From an uncultured Gemmatimonadota bacterium (lineage in GTDB: Bacteria; Gemmatimonadota; Gemmatimonadetes; Gemmatimonadales; Gemmatimonadaceae), in assembly GCA_902825965.1 (NCBI GenBank), contig CADEDA010000014.1, positions 7,740 to 71,739 of the forward strand: a DNA stretch of 64,000 bases, in the 5' to 3' direction. This document shows, in pieces, positions 8,819-18,136 of this stretch. The notes beneath the pieces were generated by a model. The model saw nothing but the letters and a program-made list of their open reading frames with translations, had not been told where the DNA came from and ran no database searches. The first letter of the stretch is position 1. The number at the start of each line of letters is the position of its first letter. The position numbers were made by a program, and so were the translations under genes.

Positions 8819-10123
8819 ATGGCAGATCTCCGCCTCCCGACCAACACGATCGTCCGTCCCGACAAAGACCGTTTCCTGAACGAGGAGAACCCGTTCGAGG
8901 CGATGATGTCCCGCTTCGACCGCGCCGCCGAGCTGCTGGATCTCGAGCCGGGCATCTACAAGGTGCTGCGCAGCGCGGAGAAGGAGATCACGGTGTCGAT
9001 CCCCGTGATGATGGACAACGGCGAGGTGGAGGTGTTCACCGGCATCCGGGTCCTGCACAACACCTCGCGTGGGCCGGCCAAGGGCGGCATCCGGTTCGAC
9101 ATGAACGTCTCGCTCGACGAGGTGAAGGCGCTCGCGGCGTGGATGACGTGGAAGTGCGCCGTCGTGAACATCCCGTTCGGCGGGGCGAAGGGCGGGGTGA
9201 TCTGTGACCCGCTGAAGATGTCGGTCGGCGAGCTCGAGCGCGTGACGCGGCGCTACACCGCGGGCATCATCGCCACGCTGGGACCCGACTCCGACGTGCC
9301 GGCGCCCGACGTGAACACCAACGAGCGCGTGATGGCCTGGCTGATGGACACGTACTCGATGCACGTGGGGCATACGGTCAACGCCGTGACCACCGGCAAG
9401 CCGGTGGAGATGGGCGGCTCGCTGGGCCGTCGCGAGGCGACGGGCCGCGGGGTGATGCTCACGACGCTGCAGGCCCTCGACCACCTCAAGATGGAGGTCA
9501 AGGGTGCGACCGTCGCCGTGCAGGGCTTCGGCAACGTCGGGTCGATCGGCGCGCAACTGCTCGCCGAGCAGGGCTGCAAGGTGATCGCGATCAGCGACCG
9601 CACCGGCGGCTGGCACAACCCGAAGGGCATCGACGTGCTCGACGCGATGGCGCACGTCAGGAAGCACAAGACGCTCGAGGGCTACGGCAAGGGCGAGGCG
9701 ATCTCCAACGAAGCGCTGCTCGAACTCGAGGTGGACGTGCTGGTGCCGGCGGCACTCGAGAACGTGATCACCACCAAGAACGCCAAGAACGTCAAGGCGA
9801 AGATCATCTGCGAGGGCGCGAACGGTCCCACGACCGCCAACGCCGACACCATCCTCGACGAGAAGGGGATCTTCGTGATCCCGGACATCCTGGCGAACGC
9901 CGGTGGTGTCACGGTCTCGTACTTCGAGTGGGTGCAGAACCGCGGGGGCTACTACTGGGACGAGCAGACGGTGAACGACCGCCTGAAGAACATCATGGTG
10001 AGTTCGTTCCGCGACGTGCTCAAGCTCTCGCAACAGCACAAGGTGAACATGCGCACGGCCGCGTACATGGTCGCGATCAGCCGCGTCGCGACGGTGCACC
10101 GCCTGCGCGGCATCTATGCGTGA
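8819..10123 (+). CDS. gdhA: Glutamate dehydrogenase, NAD(P)-dependent
   Basis: 434 aa, hexameric type. Interconverts glutamate and 2-oxoglutarate plus ammonia. The N-terminal dimerisation part holds GPAKGGIRF and [13 protein letters not shown], carrying substrate and catalytic lysines. [24 protein letters not shown] is the family signature, and [24 protein letters not shown] is the coenzyme-binding Rossmann loop. NAD versus NADP preference cannot be read safely. A 50-bp gap separates it from lpxK and 30 bp from rlmH; no clear terminator is visible on either side. Confidence 0.95.
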   Translation: MADLRLPTNTIVRPDKDRFLNEENPFEAMMSRFDRAAELLDLEPGIYKVLRSAEKEITVSIPVMMDNGEVEVFTGIRVLHNTSRGPAKGGIRFDMNVSLDEVKALAAWMTWKCAVVNIPFGGAKGGVICDPLKMSVGELERVTRRYTAGIIATLGPDSDVPAPDVNTNERVMAWLMDTYSMHVGHTVNAVTTGKPVEMGGSLGRREATGRGVMLTTLQALDHLKMEVKGATVAVQGFGNVGSIGAQLLAEQGCKVIAISDRTGGWHNPKGIDVLDAMAHVRKHKTLEGYGKGEAISNEALLELEVDVLVPAALENVITTKNAKNVKAKIICEGANGPTTANADTILDEKGIFVIPDILANAGGVTVSYFEWVQNRGGYYWDEQTVNDRLKNIMVSSFRDVLKLSQQHKVNMRTAAYMVAISRVATVHRLRGIYA

Positions 10124-10153
10124 GGCAAGCGCTGCCCGCAGGGTGGGGCGGCG

Positions 10154-10618
10154 ATGAAGGTGTGGGTGGCCGTCGTCGGGAAGCCGCGCGATGCGGCACT
10201 GGCGGCGGCCATTCGTGAGTATGAGTCCCGGGCGGCCCGGTACTGGCCGCTCGAGGTGGTGGAAGTGAAGGAGGAACCGGCCCGCAGCGCGACGGAGGCG
10301 GTCGTGATGCGGAAGGAGGGTGAGCGGATCCTCGCGCGGCTGCCGACCACGGCCCGCCTGGTGCTCTGCGATCCCGGCGGCGACGCGTGCGATTCGACGC
10401 GCTTCGCCCGGTTCCTCCAGGACGAACGGGAGCGGGCGCAGGACGTCGCGTTCGTGATCGGTGGTGCGCACGGCATCGGCAGCGAGGTGCGTGCGCGACC
10501 GCACCGGCGGCTCGCGCTGGCGCCGTGGACCTTGCCGCATGAACTGGCGCGCCTCGTGCTCGCCGAACAACTCTACCGCGCCGGCACCATCGTGCGTGGA
10601 GAACCCTATCACAAGTAG
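10154..10618 (+). CDS. rlmH: 23S rRNA pseudouridine-1915 N3-methyltransferase RlmH
   Basis: 154 aa, normal length. SPOUT-class methyltransferase acting on pseudouridine 1915 of 23S rRNA in assembled 70S ribosomes. The knot region is visible as AFVIGGAHGIGSEVRARP, then LALAPWTLPHELARLVLAEQLYRAG, and the protein ends in PYHK, matching the family's aromatic-His-basic tail. LVLCDPGGDACDSTRFARFL is the expected middle segment. It stands between gdhA and bshC with short gaps. Confidence 0.95.
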   Translation: MKVWVAVVGKPRDAALAAAIREYESRAARYWPLEVVEVKEEPARSATEAVVMRKEGERILARLPTTARLVLCDPGGDACDSTRFARFLQDERERAQDVAFVIGGAHGIGSEVRARPHRRLALAPWTLPHELARLVLAEQLYRAGTIVRGEPYHK

Positions 10619-10686
10619 CCGATCCCCGTGATGCGACCCGCTGTCCGATGTCCCGCCGTCCCCGCGCCGCGCCGTGAGGTGAGCCG

Positions 10687-12234
10687 GTGAGTGCACCCCG
10701 TGTGGTGACCGAGGTCCTGGGCGGTGGACCGCTCTCGCGCGCCGCGCAGGACGGGCAGGCACCCGAGGAGTGGTACCGCGGACGTCCGCGTGGTGCGACG
10801 GAGTGGAAGGCCTACGCGGAGCGTGTGCGCAGCGAGTTCGCGACCAGCCGCTGGCTGCAGGGCCTGCGGCCGGCCTTCGATGCGTCCGGGCCCGCGCTCG
10901 AGCGGCTCGAGCGAGTCGCCAACGCCAACGGCATCGTGGTCACCACGGGCCAGCAGCCGGGCCTGTTCGGTGGACCCCTGTACACGCTGGTGAAGGCCCT
11001 CTCCGCCCTGGCGCTCGCCGACCGGCTGGAACGCGAGACGGGGATCCCGACCGCCGCCGTGTTCTGGGCCGCGACCGACGATGCCGATTTCGCGGAGGCA
11101 TCGTGGACGGCCGTGGCCGAGGATGGTGGCGTGCGCCGGCTGGCCATCCCGCGGAAGGGGCAGGATGGCCTGGTGATGGCGGAGATGCCGCTGCCGGACA
11201 CGCGCGAGGTGTTCGACGCGCTCACCGCCGCCGCCGGATCCGCGCCACACGGGGAGTTCCTCGCCGCCGCGCGCGAGGCCTACGGCAGCGACACCACGGT
11301 CGGCGCCGCATACGTGAAGTTCCTCCGCACCTTGCTTGAGCCGCACGGCATCCCCGTGCTTGACGCCTGGCACCCGGCCACGCGCGCTGCGGCCCGGCCG
11401 ACGCTGGTGCAGGCGCTGCGGCGCGCGACGGTGGTGGACGAGGCGTTGGCGCTGCGCATCGTGGCGATCGAACGCGCGGGATTCCGGGCGCAGGTCGCGC
11501 GGGTCCCCAAACTCTCGCTCGTGTTCCGCGGCATGGCCGGCGTGAAGGAGCGCGTGCCGATCGCACAGGCCACGGAAGTCGCGGATCGCGCCGACACGGT
11601 GCTCTCGGCCAACGTGCTGCTCCGCCCGATCGTCGAACGGCGCATCCTGCCCACCGTCGCCTACGTCGCCGGCCCCGGCGAGATCGCGTACTTCGCGCAG
11701 GTCGGGGCAGTGGCCGAGGCGCTCGGCGTCTCGGTGCCGCTGGCGGTGCCGCGCTGGTCGGCCACCGTGGTCGAACCCAACATCGACCGCCGCCTCGGCC
11801 GATTGGGCATGGTGCTCGACGACATCCGGACGCCGCACGACGCCGAACGTCGGCTCGGCGACCGCGCCATCCCGTCGGATATCCGGGCGAGCCTCGACGG
11901 CATCCGCGAGGACATCGCGCGCCGGATGGGGGCGCTGCGCGACGCCTCGGCGGCCCAGCAGGAGCTCGTGCCGGAGCGCGTCATCGAGGGGGCGCGGCAC
12001 CAGTTGCTGCATCGCATCGACCGCCTCGAGCGTCGGCTGCGGGCCGCATCGCGGGCGCGGCAGGTGGAGGCCGTGCAGGACCTCGCGGCCGTACGCGCCG
12101 CGCTCATGCCCGATGGACAGCGGCAGGAGCGTCGTCTCAATCCGGTGCCGATGCTCGCACGGCACGGGGACCTGCTGCTCGCGCAGCTGAAGGCCGGCGC
12201 GGCGATGCACGCGGGGACACTGGTCGGCGCGTGA
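10687..12234 (+). CDS. bshC: BshC-type bacillithiol cysteine-adding enzyme
   Basis: 515 aa. BshC joins cysteine to GlcN-malate in the last step of bacillithiol synthesis. The signature VVTTGQQPGLFGGPLYTLVKALSALALA is present (residues ~95-120), along with FWAATDDADFAEASW and AYVAGPGEIAYFAQVG. The C-terminal ~110 residues form a charged helical region (LLHRIDRLERRLRAASRARQ) matching the coiled-coil of the family. bshA and bshB are not in the window, so production of bacillithiol itself is inferred. The start GTG 10687 follows GAGCCG; the stop overlaps murJ (GTGA). Confidence 0.93.
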   Translation: MSAPRVVTEVLGGGPLSRAAQDGQAPEEWYRGRPRGATEWKAYAERVRSEFATSRWLQGLRPAFDASGPALERLERVANANGIVVTTGQQPGLFGGPLYTLVKALSALALADRLERETGIPTAAVFWAATDDADFAEASWTAVAEDGGVRRLAIPRKGQDGLVMAEMPLPDTREVFDALTAAAGSAPHGEFLAAAREAYGSDTTVGAAYVKFLRTLLEPHGIPVLDAWHPATRAAARPTLVQALRRATVVDEALALRIVAIERAGFRAQVARVPKLSLVFRGMAGVKERVPIAQATEVADRADTVLSANVLLRPIVERRILPTVAYVAGPGEIAYFAQVGAVAEALGVSVPLAVPRWSATVVEPNIDRRLGRLGMVLDDIRTPHDAERRLGDRAIPSDIRASLDGIREDIARRMGALRDASAAQQELVPERVIEGARHQLLHRIDRLERRLRAASRARQVEAVQDLAAVRAALMPDGQRQERRLNPVPMLARHGDLLLAQLKAGAAMHAGTLVGA

Positions 12235-13766
12235 CGACCAAGGGCGGGGCCCGGCTCATCGCCGCCGGCATCCTGCTGAGTCGGCTGTTCGGGCTCGTCC
12301 GGCAGAAGGTCATCGCACACTTCCTCGGCACCGCCGACGCGGCCGACGTGCTCGCGTCGGCGTTCCGGATCCCCAACTTCCTGCAGAACCTCTTCGGCGA
12401 AGGGGTCCTCTCGGCGTCGTTCATCCCGGTGTACGCGAAGCTGCTCGCCGCGGGCAAGCGCGAGGAGGCGGGGCGCATCGCCGGTGCCGTCGCCACGCTG
12501 CTTGCGCTCACCACCACCGTGCTCGTGCTGCTGGGCGTGGTGGCGGCGCCGTGGCTGGTGGACGTGATCACGCCGGGGTTCGACGGCAGCAAGCGCGAGA
12601 TGGCCGTCTTCCTGGTGCGGATCATCACCCCCGGCGTGGGTGTGCTGGTGCTCAGCGCCTGGTGCCTCGGCGTGCTCAACTCGCATCGCCGCTTCTTCCT
12701 CTCGTACGTGTCGCCGGTGCTCTGGAACCTGGCGATGATCGCGGCGATGCTGTGGAAGGGACCGCAGGAGACGCCGGAGCAGCTCGTGGTGACGGCCGCG
12801 TGGGCGAGCGTCGTCGGCAGCCTGCTGCAGTTCCTCGTGCAGGTGCCGGCCGTGTGGCGTCTCGAGCGTGGGCTGCGCTTCGCCCCCGACACCGCGTCGC
12901 CGTTGGTGCGCACGGTCGCGGCGCGCTTCGGTACCGTGGTGGTGGGGCGCGGCGTGGTGCAGGTCAGCGGCTTCGTCGACACCGCCATCGCGTCGTTGGT
13001 GAGCGCCGGGTCGGTGGCGACGCTCAACTACGCGCAGGCGATCTCCATGCTGCCCGTGTCACTGTTCGGCATGTCGGTGTCCGCGGCCGAACTGCCGGCG
13101 ATGTCCGGCGAGACGGGGACGCCGGAGGAGGTCGCGCGGGCGTTGCGTGGACGGCTGGACCGCGGGCTCGCGCGCATCGCGTACTTCGTGATCCCGTCCG
13201 CCGTGGCCTTCCTGCTGCTCGGTGGGGTGATCGCCGGCGGTCTGTACGAAGGCGGGGCCTTCACAGCAGAGAGCGGACGCTGGGTGTGGGCTGCCCTCGG
13301 CGGTGCCGCCGTAGGCCTGCTCGCCGGCACCATGGGGCGCCTCTACGCGTCGGCGAGCTACGCGCTCGGGGACACGTCCGCCCCGCTGCGGTTCGCGTTG
13401 CTGCGCGTCAGCCTCGGGGCGGTGCTGGGCTGGGGAAGCGCGCTCTTCCTGCCCACGCTGCTCGACGTGGACGCCCGCTGGGGCGTGGCCGCGTTGACGG
13501 CGTCCTCCGGCGCGGCCGCCTGGGTAGAGTTCCTGCTGCTCCGCCGGGCGATCACGCGACGCGTCGGTGCGACCGGCGTGGCCGGCGTGCGGATCGCGCA
13601 ACTCTGGGCCTGCGCCGTGCTTCCGGCCGCTGGGGCCTACGTCCTCGCGCGCGCACTCGACGGATGGACGCCGTGGCTGCTCGCGGCGGTGGTGCTCGGC
13701 GCATACGGCGCCGGTTATCTCCTGCTGACCCGCCTCGCGCGGCTCGACGATGCCCGACGCACCTGA
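12231..13766 (+). CDS. murJ: Lipid II flippase MurJ (MviN)
   Basis: 511 aa integral membrane protein of the MOP superfamily. Flips lipid II from the cytoplasmic to the periplasmic face for peptidoglycan synthesis. Opening residues LIAAGILLSRLFGLVRQKVIAHFLG and DAFRIPN-like AFRIPNFLQNLFGEGVLSASFIPVY are characteristic MurJ sequence. About fourteen hydrophobic stretches follow to the C-terminus. The start overlaps the bshC stop by four bases and the 3' end overlaps uvrC by 17 bp. Confidence 0.94.
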   Translation: MTTKGGARLIAAGILLSRLFGLVRQKVIAHFLGTADAADVLASAFRIPNFLQNLFGEGVLSASFIPVYAKLLAAGKREEAGRIAGAVATLLALTTTVLVLLGVVAAPWLVDVITPGFDGSKREMAVFLVRIITPGVGVLVLSAWCLGVLNSHRRFFLSYVSPVLWNLAMIAAMLWKGPQETPEQLVVTAAWASVVGSLLQFLVQVPAVWRLERGLRFAPDTASPLVRTVAARFGTVVVGRGVVQVSGFVDTAIASLVSAGSVATLNYAQAISMLPVSLFGMSVSAAELPAMSGETGTPEEVARALRGRLDRGLARIAYFVIPSAVAFLLLGGVIAGGLYEGGAFTAESGRWVWAALGGAAVGLLAGTMGRLYASASYALGDTSAPLRFALLRVSLGAVLGWGSALFLPTLLDVDARWGVAALTASSGAAAWVEFLLLRRAITRRVGATGVAGVRIAQLWACAVLPAAGAYVLARALDGWTPWLLAAVVLGAYGAGYLLLTRLARLDDARRT

Positions 13767-15621
13767 GCGCGTCGCGCAGGCGCTGGCGCACCTGCCGGAC
13801 ACCCCGGGCGTCTACCTGTGGAAGGACCGCAGCGGCACCGTGCTGTACGTCGGCAAGGCCAAGCGCCTGCGGCCACGCGTGCGCAGCTACTTCGCGAGCG
13901 AACACGCGGACAACCCGAAGACACGTACGATGGTGGCGCAGGTGGCCGACCTCGAGACGATCGTCGTGCCCTCCGAGGCGCACGCGCTCATCCTCGAGGC
14001 GAACCTCATCAAGGAGCATCGTCCGCGCTACAACGTGATGCTGCGGGATGACAAGACCTACCCGTACATCAAGGTCACGGTGCAGGAGCCGTATCCGCGG
14101 GTGTTCGTCACGCGCAAGCTGGTGAACGACGGCGGTCGCTACTTCGGCCCGTACACCGACGTTGCAGCCATGCGACGCGCCCTCGACGTGGTGAAACGGA
14201 TCTTCACGGTGCGTTCCTGCCGCTACGACATGCCACGGGAGATGCCCGAGCGCGCCTGTCTCGATTACCACATCGGGCGCTGCAAGGCGCCGTGCATCGG
14301 TGCGCAGAGCCAGCGCGACTATCGGCAGATGATCGACGAGGTCGTCACCTTCCTCGATGGCCGCGCGGACGAGGTGCTGCGCCGCGTGCGGCTCCGCATG
14401 GACGAGGCCGCGGAGGCGCTCGACTTCGAGCGCGCGGCCGAGTACCGCGACGCGATCGCGAAGCTGCAGCGGCTGGAGGAGCCGACCGTGGTGCTCGAGG
14501 TCGAGGGCGGCGACCGGGACGTGGTCGGTTATGCCCGCGACGGCGAGGACGCGGTGGTCACGGTGCTCCGCATCCGCGGAGGCAAGCTGCTGGCGCGCGA
14601 CCATCGGTTCCTCGAGGGCGTCGAGGGCGAGCCGGATGGCGCGGTGCTGTCGATGTACCTTGCGAGCACCTATCTCCATGCGCCGGCGCGCGCCCGGGAA
14701 CTGCTGCTGCCCTTCGACTTCGAGGACCGTCCGCTCTTCGAGGAGGCCCTCGGCGACGCGGGGCAGGTCCGCCTGCCGCAACGCGGTCCCAAGCGCGAAC
14801 TGCTCGATCTCGCGGAGCAGAACGCGCGGCACCTGCTCGAGGACTTCAAGCTGGCCGAGCAGGAGACGGCGGAACGCGCCGCGGACCCGGTGTACGAACT
14901 CGGCCAGGTGCTCGGCCTCGAGAAGCTGCCGCGTGCGTTGGTCTGCTTCGACAACTCCACGGCGCAGGGCAAGGACAGCGTGGGCAGCATCGTCTGGTTC
15001 GAGAACGGCCGGCCACGCCGCGCCGAGTACCGGACGATGCGCGTGAAGTCCGTCGATGAGGCGGGCGGCCCGGATGACTTTCAGTCGATGCGCGAGGTGG
15101 TGGGTCGCTACTTTCGCCGCCGGCTGGAGGAGGCCAAGCCTCTGCCGGACCTTGTGGTGATCGACGGCGGCAAGGGCCAGCTCAGCGCAGCGGACGAGGC
15201 GCTCACGGCCCTCGGGCTCGCGGCGCTGCCGCTGGTGAGTCTCGCCAAGCGGGAGGAGGAGGTCTTCATGCGTGGGCGCGCCGAACCGCTGCGGCTCTCG
15301 CGGCGATCCCCCGCGTTGCGCCTCCTCCAGCAGGCTCGGGACGAGGCGCACCGCACCGCCGTGGGGTACAATCGGAAGCGCCGCACCATGCGCACCGTCA
15401 CCAGCGAGCTGCTGCGGATCCCCGGCGTCGGCCCCACCAAGCGCCGGGCGCTGCTGACCGCGTTCGGCTCCCTGCAGGGCGTGAAGGACGCGACCGTCGA
15501 GCAGATCGCCGCACTCGACGGCTTCAGTGCGACGTCGGCGCGGAAGCTGCTCCTCGCGTTGGGGGTGCCTGTCCCCGACGCGCCACCACCACCACCGAAC
15601 GACCGCGAGAACGACCCATGA
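13750..15621 (+). CDS. uvrC: Excinuclease ABC subunit C
   Basis: 623 aa, full length. Makes both incisions around a DNA lesion in nucleotide-excision repair. Domains in order: GIY-YIG nuclease (PDTPGVYLWKDRSGTVLYVGKAK, residues ~15-95); a Cys-containing segment (ACLDYHIGRCKAPC); UVR domain (AEALDFERAAEYRDAIAKLQRLEE, ~215-240); RNase H-like nuclease starting at CFDNSTAQGKDSVGSIVWF; and a C-terminal helix-hairpin-helix pair (IPGVGPTKRRALLTAFGSL and GFSATSARKLLLALG). The start ATG lies inside the 3' end of murJ and the stop overlaps the next gene (ATGA). Confidence 0.96.
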   Translation: MPDAPERVAQALAHLPDTPGVYLWKDRSGTVLYVGKAKRLRPRVRSYFASEHADNPKTRTMVAQVADLETIVVPSEAHALILEANLIKEHRPRYNVMLRDDKTYPYIKVTVQEPYPRVFVTRKLVNDGGRYFGPYTDVAAMRRALDVVKRIFTVRSCRYDMPREMPERACLDYHIGRCKAPCIGAQSQRDYRQMIDEVVTFLDGRADEVLRRVRLRMDEAAEALDFERAAEYRDAIAKLQRLEEPTVVLEVEGGDRDVVGYARDGEDAVVTVLRIRGGKLLARDHRFLEGVEGEPDGAVLSMYLASTYLHAPARARELLLPFDFEDRPLFEEALGDAGQVRLPQRGPKRELLDLAEQNARHLLEDFKLAEQETAERAADPVYELGQVLGLEKLPRALVCFDNSTAQGKDSVGSIVWFENGRPRRAEYRTMRVKSVDEAGGPDDFQSMREVVGRYFRRRLEEAKPLPDLVVIDGGKGQLSAADEALTALGLAALPLVSLAKREEEVFMRGRAEPLRLSRRSPALRLLQQARDEAHRTAVGYNRKRRTMRTVTSELLRIPGVGPTKRRALLTAFGSLQGVKDATVEQIAALDGFSATSARKLLLALGVPVPDAPPPPPNDRENDP

Positions 15622-16763
15622 CCCGCTGGTCCCTGCAGTGCTCCGTCTGCGCGTACCAACAGCCCAACGGCCATCAGTTGGCGTCGCTGTGCCCGGACTG
15701 TGGCCAACCGCTGCTCGTGCGCATCGCGCAGCGCGTCCCCCGCGAGGCCGTGAGCCACGAGGCGTCGCTGTGGCGATACGGCGCGGCGCTGCCGTTGGCG
15801 CCGGGCGAGCACGCGGTCACGTTGGGCGAAGGCATGACCCCGCTCCTCGAGCTCCCGCAGCTTGCGAGCGAGATCGGCGTCCGCCGGCTCTGGGTGAAGG
15901 ACGAGGGGATGAACCCGACCGCGAGCTTCAAGGCGCGCGGCCTCACGATGGCCGTTACCCGTGCGAAGGCGCTCCGCCTGCCGGGCGTATGCGTCCCGAC
16001 CGCCGGCAACGCCGGCATCGCGCTGGCGGCATACGCCGCCGCCGCCGCGATGCCATGCCGGATCTACGCGCCCGAGACCACGCCACCCCCCATCCTCGGC
16101 TCCATCCGCGCGTTCGGCGCGGAGCTCGAGCTCGTGGCCGGCCACATCGGCGACGCGGGCAAGGCGACGCTGCAGTTCGCCAAGGAGAGCGGCTACTTCA
16201 ACGTGGCGACTGTCCGGGAGCCGTACCGTGTCGAGGGCATGAAGACGATGGGCTACGAGGTCGCCGAGCAGCTCGGCTGGCGCCTGCCGGACGCGATCGT
16301 GTACCCCACGGGCGGCGGAGAGGGGACCATCGGCATCTGGAAGGCCTTCGGCGAGATGCTCGACTGGGGCTGGTTACCGCCGGAGACGCGCAAGCCGCGG
16401 ATGATCATCGCGCAGGCGGCGGGCTGTGCACCACTCGTCCGGGCGTTCCGCGAGGGCGCGGAGAAGGCGACGCCGTGGGAGGCCCCGAGCACACACGCGA
16501 GCGGACTGCGCGTTCCCGGCCCGCTCGGCGACCGACTCACGCTGCGCACGCTGCGCGAGAGCCAGGGCGACGCCGAGTCGGTCACCGAGGAGCGCATCCG
16601 CGCGGGGACGTTCCTGCTGGCATCGCGGAGCGGCATCGATGCGGCACCCGAAGGCGGGGCGGCGCTCGAGGCCACCCGGCAGCTCGTCGCTGCAGGCCGG
16701 CTCGCCAAGGATGCGGAAGTGGTGGTGTTCAACACCGGGTCGGGCGCCAGTTATCGTTGGTGA
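15618..16763 (+). CDS. thrC: Threonine synthase-like PLP enzyme
   Basis: 381 aa. Fold-type II PLP enzyme converting O-phosphohomoserine to threonine. An N-terminal zinc-ribbon-like section holds two Cys pairs (CSVCAYQQ and CPDCGQP). The PLP lysine is in NPTASFKARGLTMAVTRA, with PTAGNAGIALAAYAAAA as the phosphate-binding loop and YPTGGGEGTIGIWKAF near the active site. This zinc-ribbon type is widespread as threonine synthase, but related pyridoxal enzymes share the pattern, so thrC is likely rather than certain. ATGA overlap with uvrC. Confidence 0.85.
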   Translation: MTRWSLQCSVCAYQQPNGHQLASLCPDCGQPLLVRIAQRVPREAVSHEASLWRYGAALPLAPGEHAVTLGEGMTPLLELPQLASEIGVRRLWVKDEGMNPTASFKARGLTMAVTRAKALRLPGVCVPTAGNAGIALAAYAAAAAMPCRIYAPETTPPPILGSIRAFGAELELVAGHIGDAGKATLQFAKESGYFNVATVREPYRVEGMKTMGYEVAEQLGWRLPDAIVYPTGGGEGTIGIWKAFGEMLDWGWLPPETRKPRMIIAQAAGCAPLVRAFREGAEKATPWEAPSTHASGLRVPGPLGDRLTLRTLRESQGDAESVTEERIRAGTFLLASRSGIDAAPEGGAALEATRQLVAAGRLAKDAEVVVFNTGSGASYRW

Positions 16764-16817
16764 GCGGAACGACGCTGCTCAGCCCGCCATCCCTCCTCAC
16801 CTTTCGACTTTCTGTCC

Positions 16818-18038
16818 ATGCGCATCGCCGTCCTCGACCCGTTCTCCGGCATCTCCGGCGACATGTTCCTTGGCGCGCTGGTGGATGCCGGGCTTGACGA
16901 GGCGTTCATCACCTCGCTGCCGAGCACCCTCGGCATCGAAGGGGTGACGGTCGAGGTGAAGCAGGTGCTCCGCGGGCAGATCGCCTGCCGGAAGGTCGAG
17001 TTCACCATCCCGCCGCAGCCGCACGGCCGGCACCTCAAGCACATCAAGGCCATCGTCGACGCCACGCCCGCGCCGGACACCGTGAAGGTGAAGGCCATCC
17101 AGGCGTTCACGCTCATCACCGAATGCGAAGCCGCCATCCACGGCACCACGGTCGAGCGCGTGCACCTGCACGAGGTCGGCAGCGTGGACGCCATCCTGGA
17201 CATCGTCGGCAGCATCTGGGGCCTGGAGCGTCTGGGCGTCACGCAGCTGTTCTGTGGCAGCATCCCGCTCGGCGACGGCTTCGTGGAGACCGCGCACGGG
17301 CGCATGGCCGTGCCGACCGCGGCGACACTGCGACTGCTCGAAGGGCTGAGCGTCCGCCCCGGGCCCGAGGGCGCCGGTGAACTGGTCACCCCCACGGGGG
17401 CTGCACTCGTCCGCGTGCTGAGCTCCGGCGCCCCCCCGACGCAGTACATCCCCAGGGCGAGCGGCTTCGGCGCCGGCACCAAGGAGTTCGCGGACCGCGC
17501 GAACGCCGCCCGGTTGGTGATCGCCGACGCGCAGGATGCCGATGTCGCCGCCGCGGTGCACGCTGCCGCCGGGGGCGGGGCGGGGGGGATGCTGGGGGCG
17601 ACCGAGACGCTCGTGGTGCTCGCCGCCGATGTGGACGACGCCACGGCGGAGCAGATCGCCGGGTTCACGGACGCGCTCCGCGTCGCTGGCGCCCTCGACG
17701 TGACACTGTTGTCCACCATCATGAAGAAGGGGCGGCCGGGCACCCGGGTCGAGGTGCTGTGCGCCATGTCGGAGGCTGATCGGCTGGAGCGCCTGCTGCT
17801 GATCGAGAGCAGCACCATCGGGGTGCGGCGCAGCGTGGTGTCGCGGCGCGCGCTGCCGCGGGAGATGCGTGAGGTCGAGATCAGGGGCGAGCGACTGCGC
17901 GTGAAGGTGGTGATGCTGCCGGACGGCCGCCGCCGCGCGAAGCCGGAGTTCGACGATGTGCAACGCGTGGCCGCCGCGCAGCGACGGACGCTCGCCGAGG
18001 TGGCCGCCGAGGCGTTGGCGCAGCTCAAGCTGGACTAG
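16818..18038 (+). CDS. larC: LarC, nickel-pincer cofactor nickel insertase
   Basis: 406 aa. LarC inserts nickel into the pyridinium-bisthiocarboxylate mononucleotide cofactor used by lactate racemase LarA and relatives. N-terminal DPFSGISGDMFLGALVDAG, the VHLHEVGSVDAILDIVG histidines and PTGAALVRVL identify the family. The C-terminal half (ETLVVLAADVDDATAEQIAGF...MKKGRPGTRVEVLC) is the LarC2 domain. In Lactobacillus plantarum the halves are separate reading frames joined by programmed frameshifting; here they form one frame with a G-rich Gly/Ala linker at residues ~250-260. larA, larB and larE are absent nearby, so the client enzyme is elsewhere. A hairpin with a T-run follows. Confidence 0.92.
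   Translation: MRIAVLDPFSGISGDMFLGALVDAGLDEAFITSLPSTLGIEGVTVEVKQVLRGQIACRKVEFTIPPQPHGRHLKHIKAIVDATPAPDTVKVKAIQAFTLITECEAAIHGTTVERVHLHEVGSVDAILDIVGSIWGLERLGVTQLFCGSIPLGDGFVETAHGRMAVPTAATLRLLEGLSVRPGPEGAGELVTPTGAALVRVLSSGAPPTQYIPRASGFGAGTKEFADRANAARLVIADAQDADVAAAVHAAAGGGAGGMLGATETLVVLAADVDDATAEQIAGFTDALRVAGALDVTLLSTIMKKGRPGTRVEVLCAMSEADRLERLLLIESSTIGVRRSVVSRRALPREMREVEIRGERLRVKVVMLPDGRRRAKPEFDDVQRVAAAQRRTLAEVAAEALAQLKLD
17582..17588 (+). other. G7 slippery-type heptamer inside larC
   Basis: Seven consecutive G occur in the zero-frame pattern G GGG GGG, within a longer G-rich stretch at 17571-17598. It encodes the glycine linker between the two LarC domains. A -1 slip would run on to a TGA near 17778; a +1 slip would stop at 17701. 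Whether ribosomes slip here is untested. Confidence 0.35.
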
Positions 18039-18057
18039 CGGAAGTCCAAGTGGTTCA

Positions 18058-18086
18058 TTGCTTTCGGCTCGCTCGCCTGATATACT
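18058..18086 (+). promoter_or_regulatory. Sigma-70-type promoter upstream of the DUF512-der operon
   Basis: TTGCTT (18058-18063) and TATACT (18081-18086) are separated by exactly 17 bp. This is one of the best housekeeping matches in the window. Transcription would begin near 18093, about 44 bases before the ATG at 18137. The start site falls at the base of the hairpin at 18092-18114. Confidence 0.55.
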
Positions 18087-18091
18087 GAGTG

Positions 18092-18114
18092 AGCCGCGAG
18101 TCGCGGCTTTTTTT
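18092..18114 (+). terminator. Intrinsic terminator hairpin after larC
   Basis: Perfect 7-bp stem AGCCGCG (18092-18098) and CGCGGCT (18102-18108) with a 3-base loop, followed directly by seven T (18108-18114). This is a textbook rho-independent terminator for the larC transcript. It sits immediately downstream of a promoter, so the same bases would also form a hairpin at the very 5' end of the next transcript. Confidence 0.8.
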
Positions 18115-18136
18115 GTTCGCCTTCGCCCGCCGCCCG

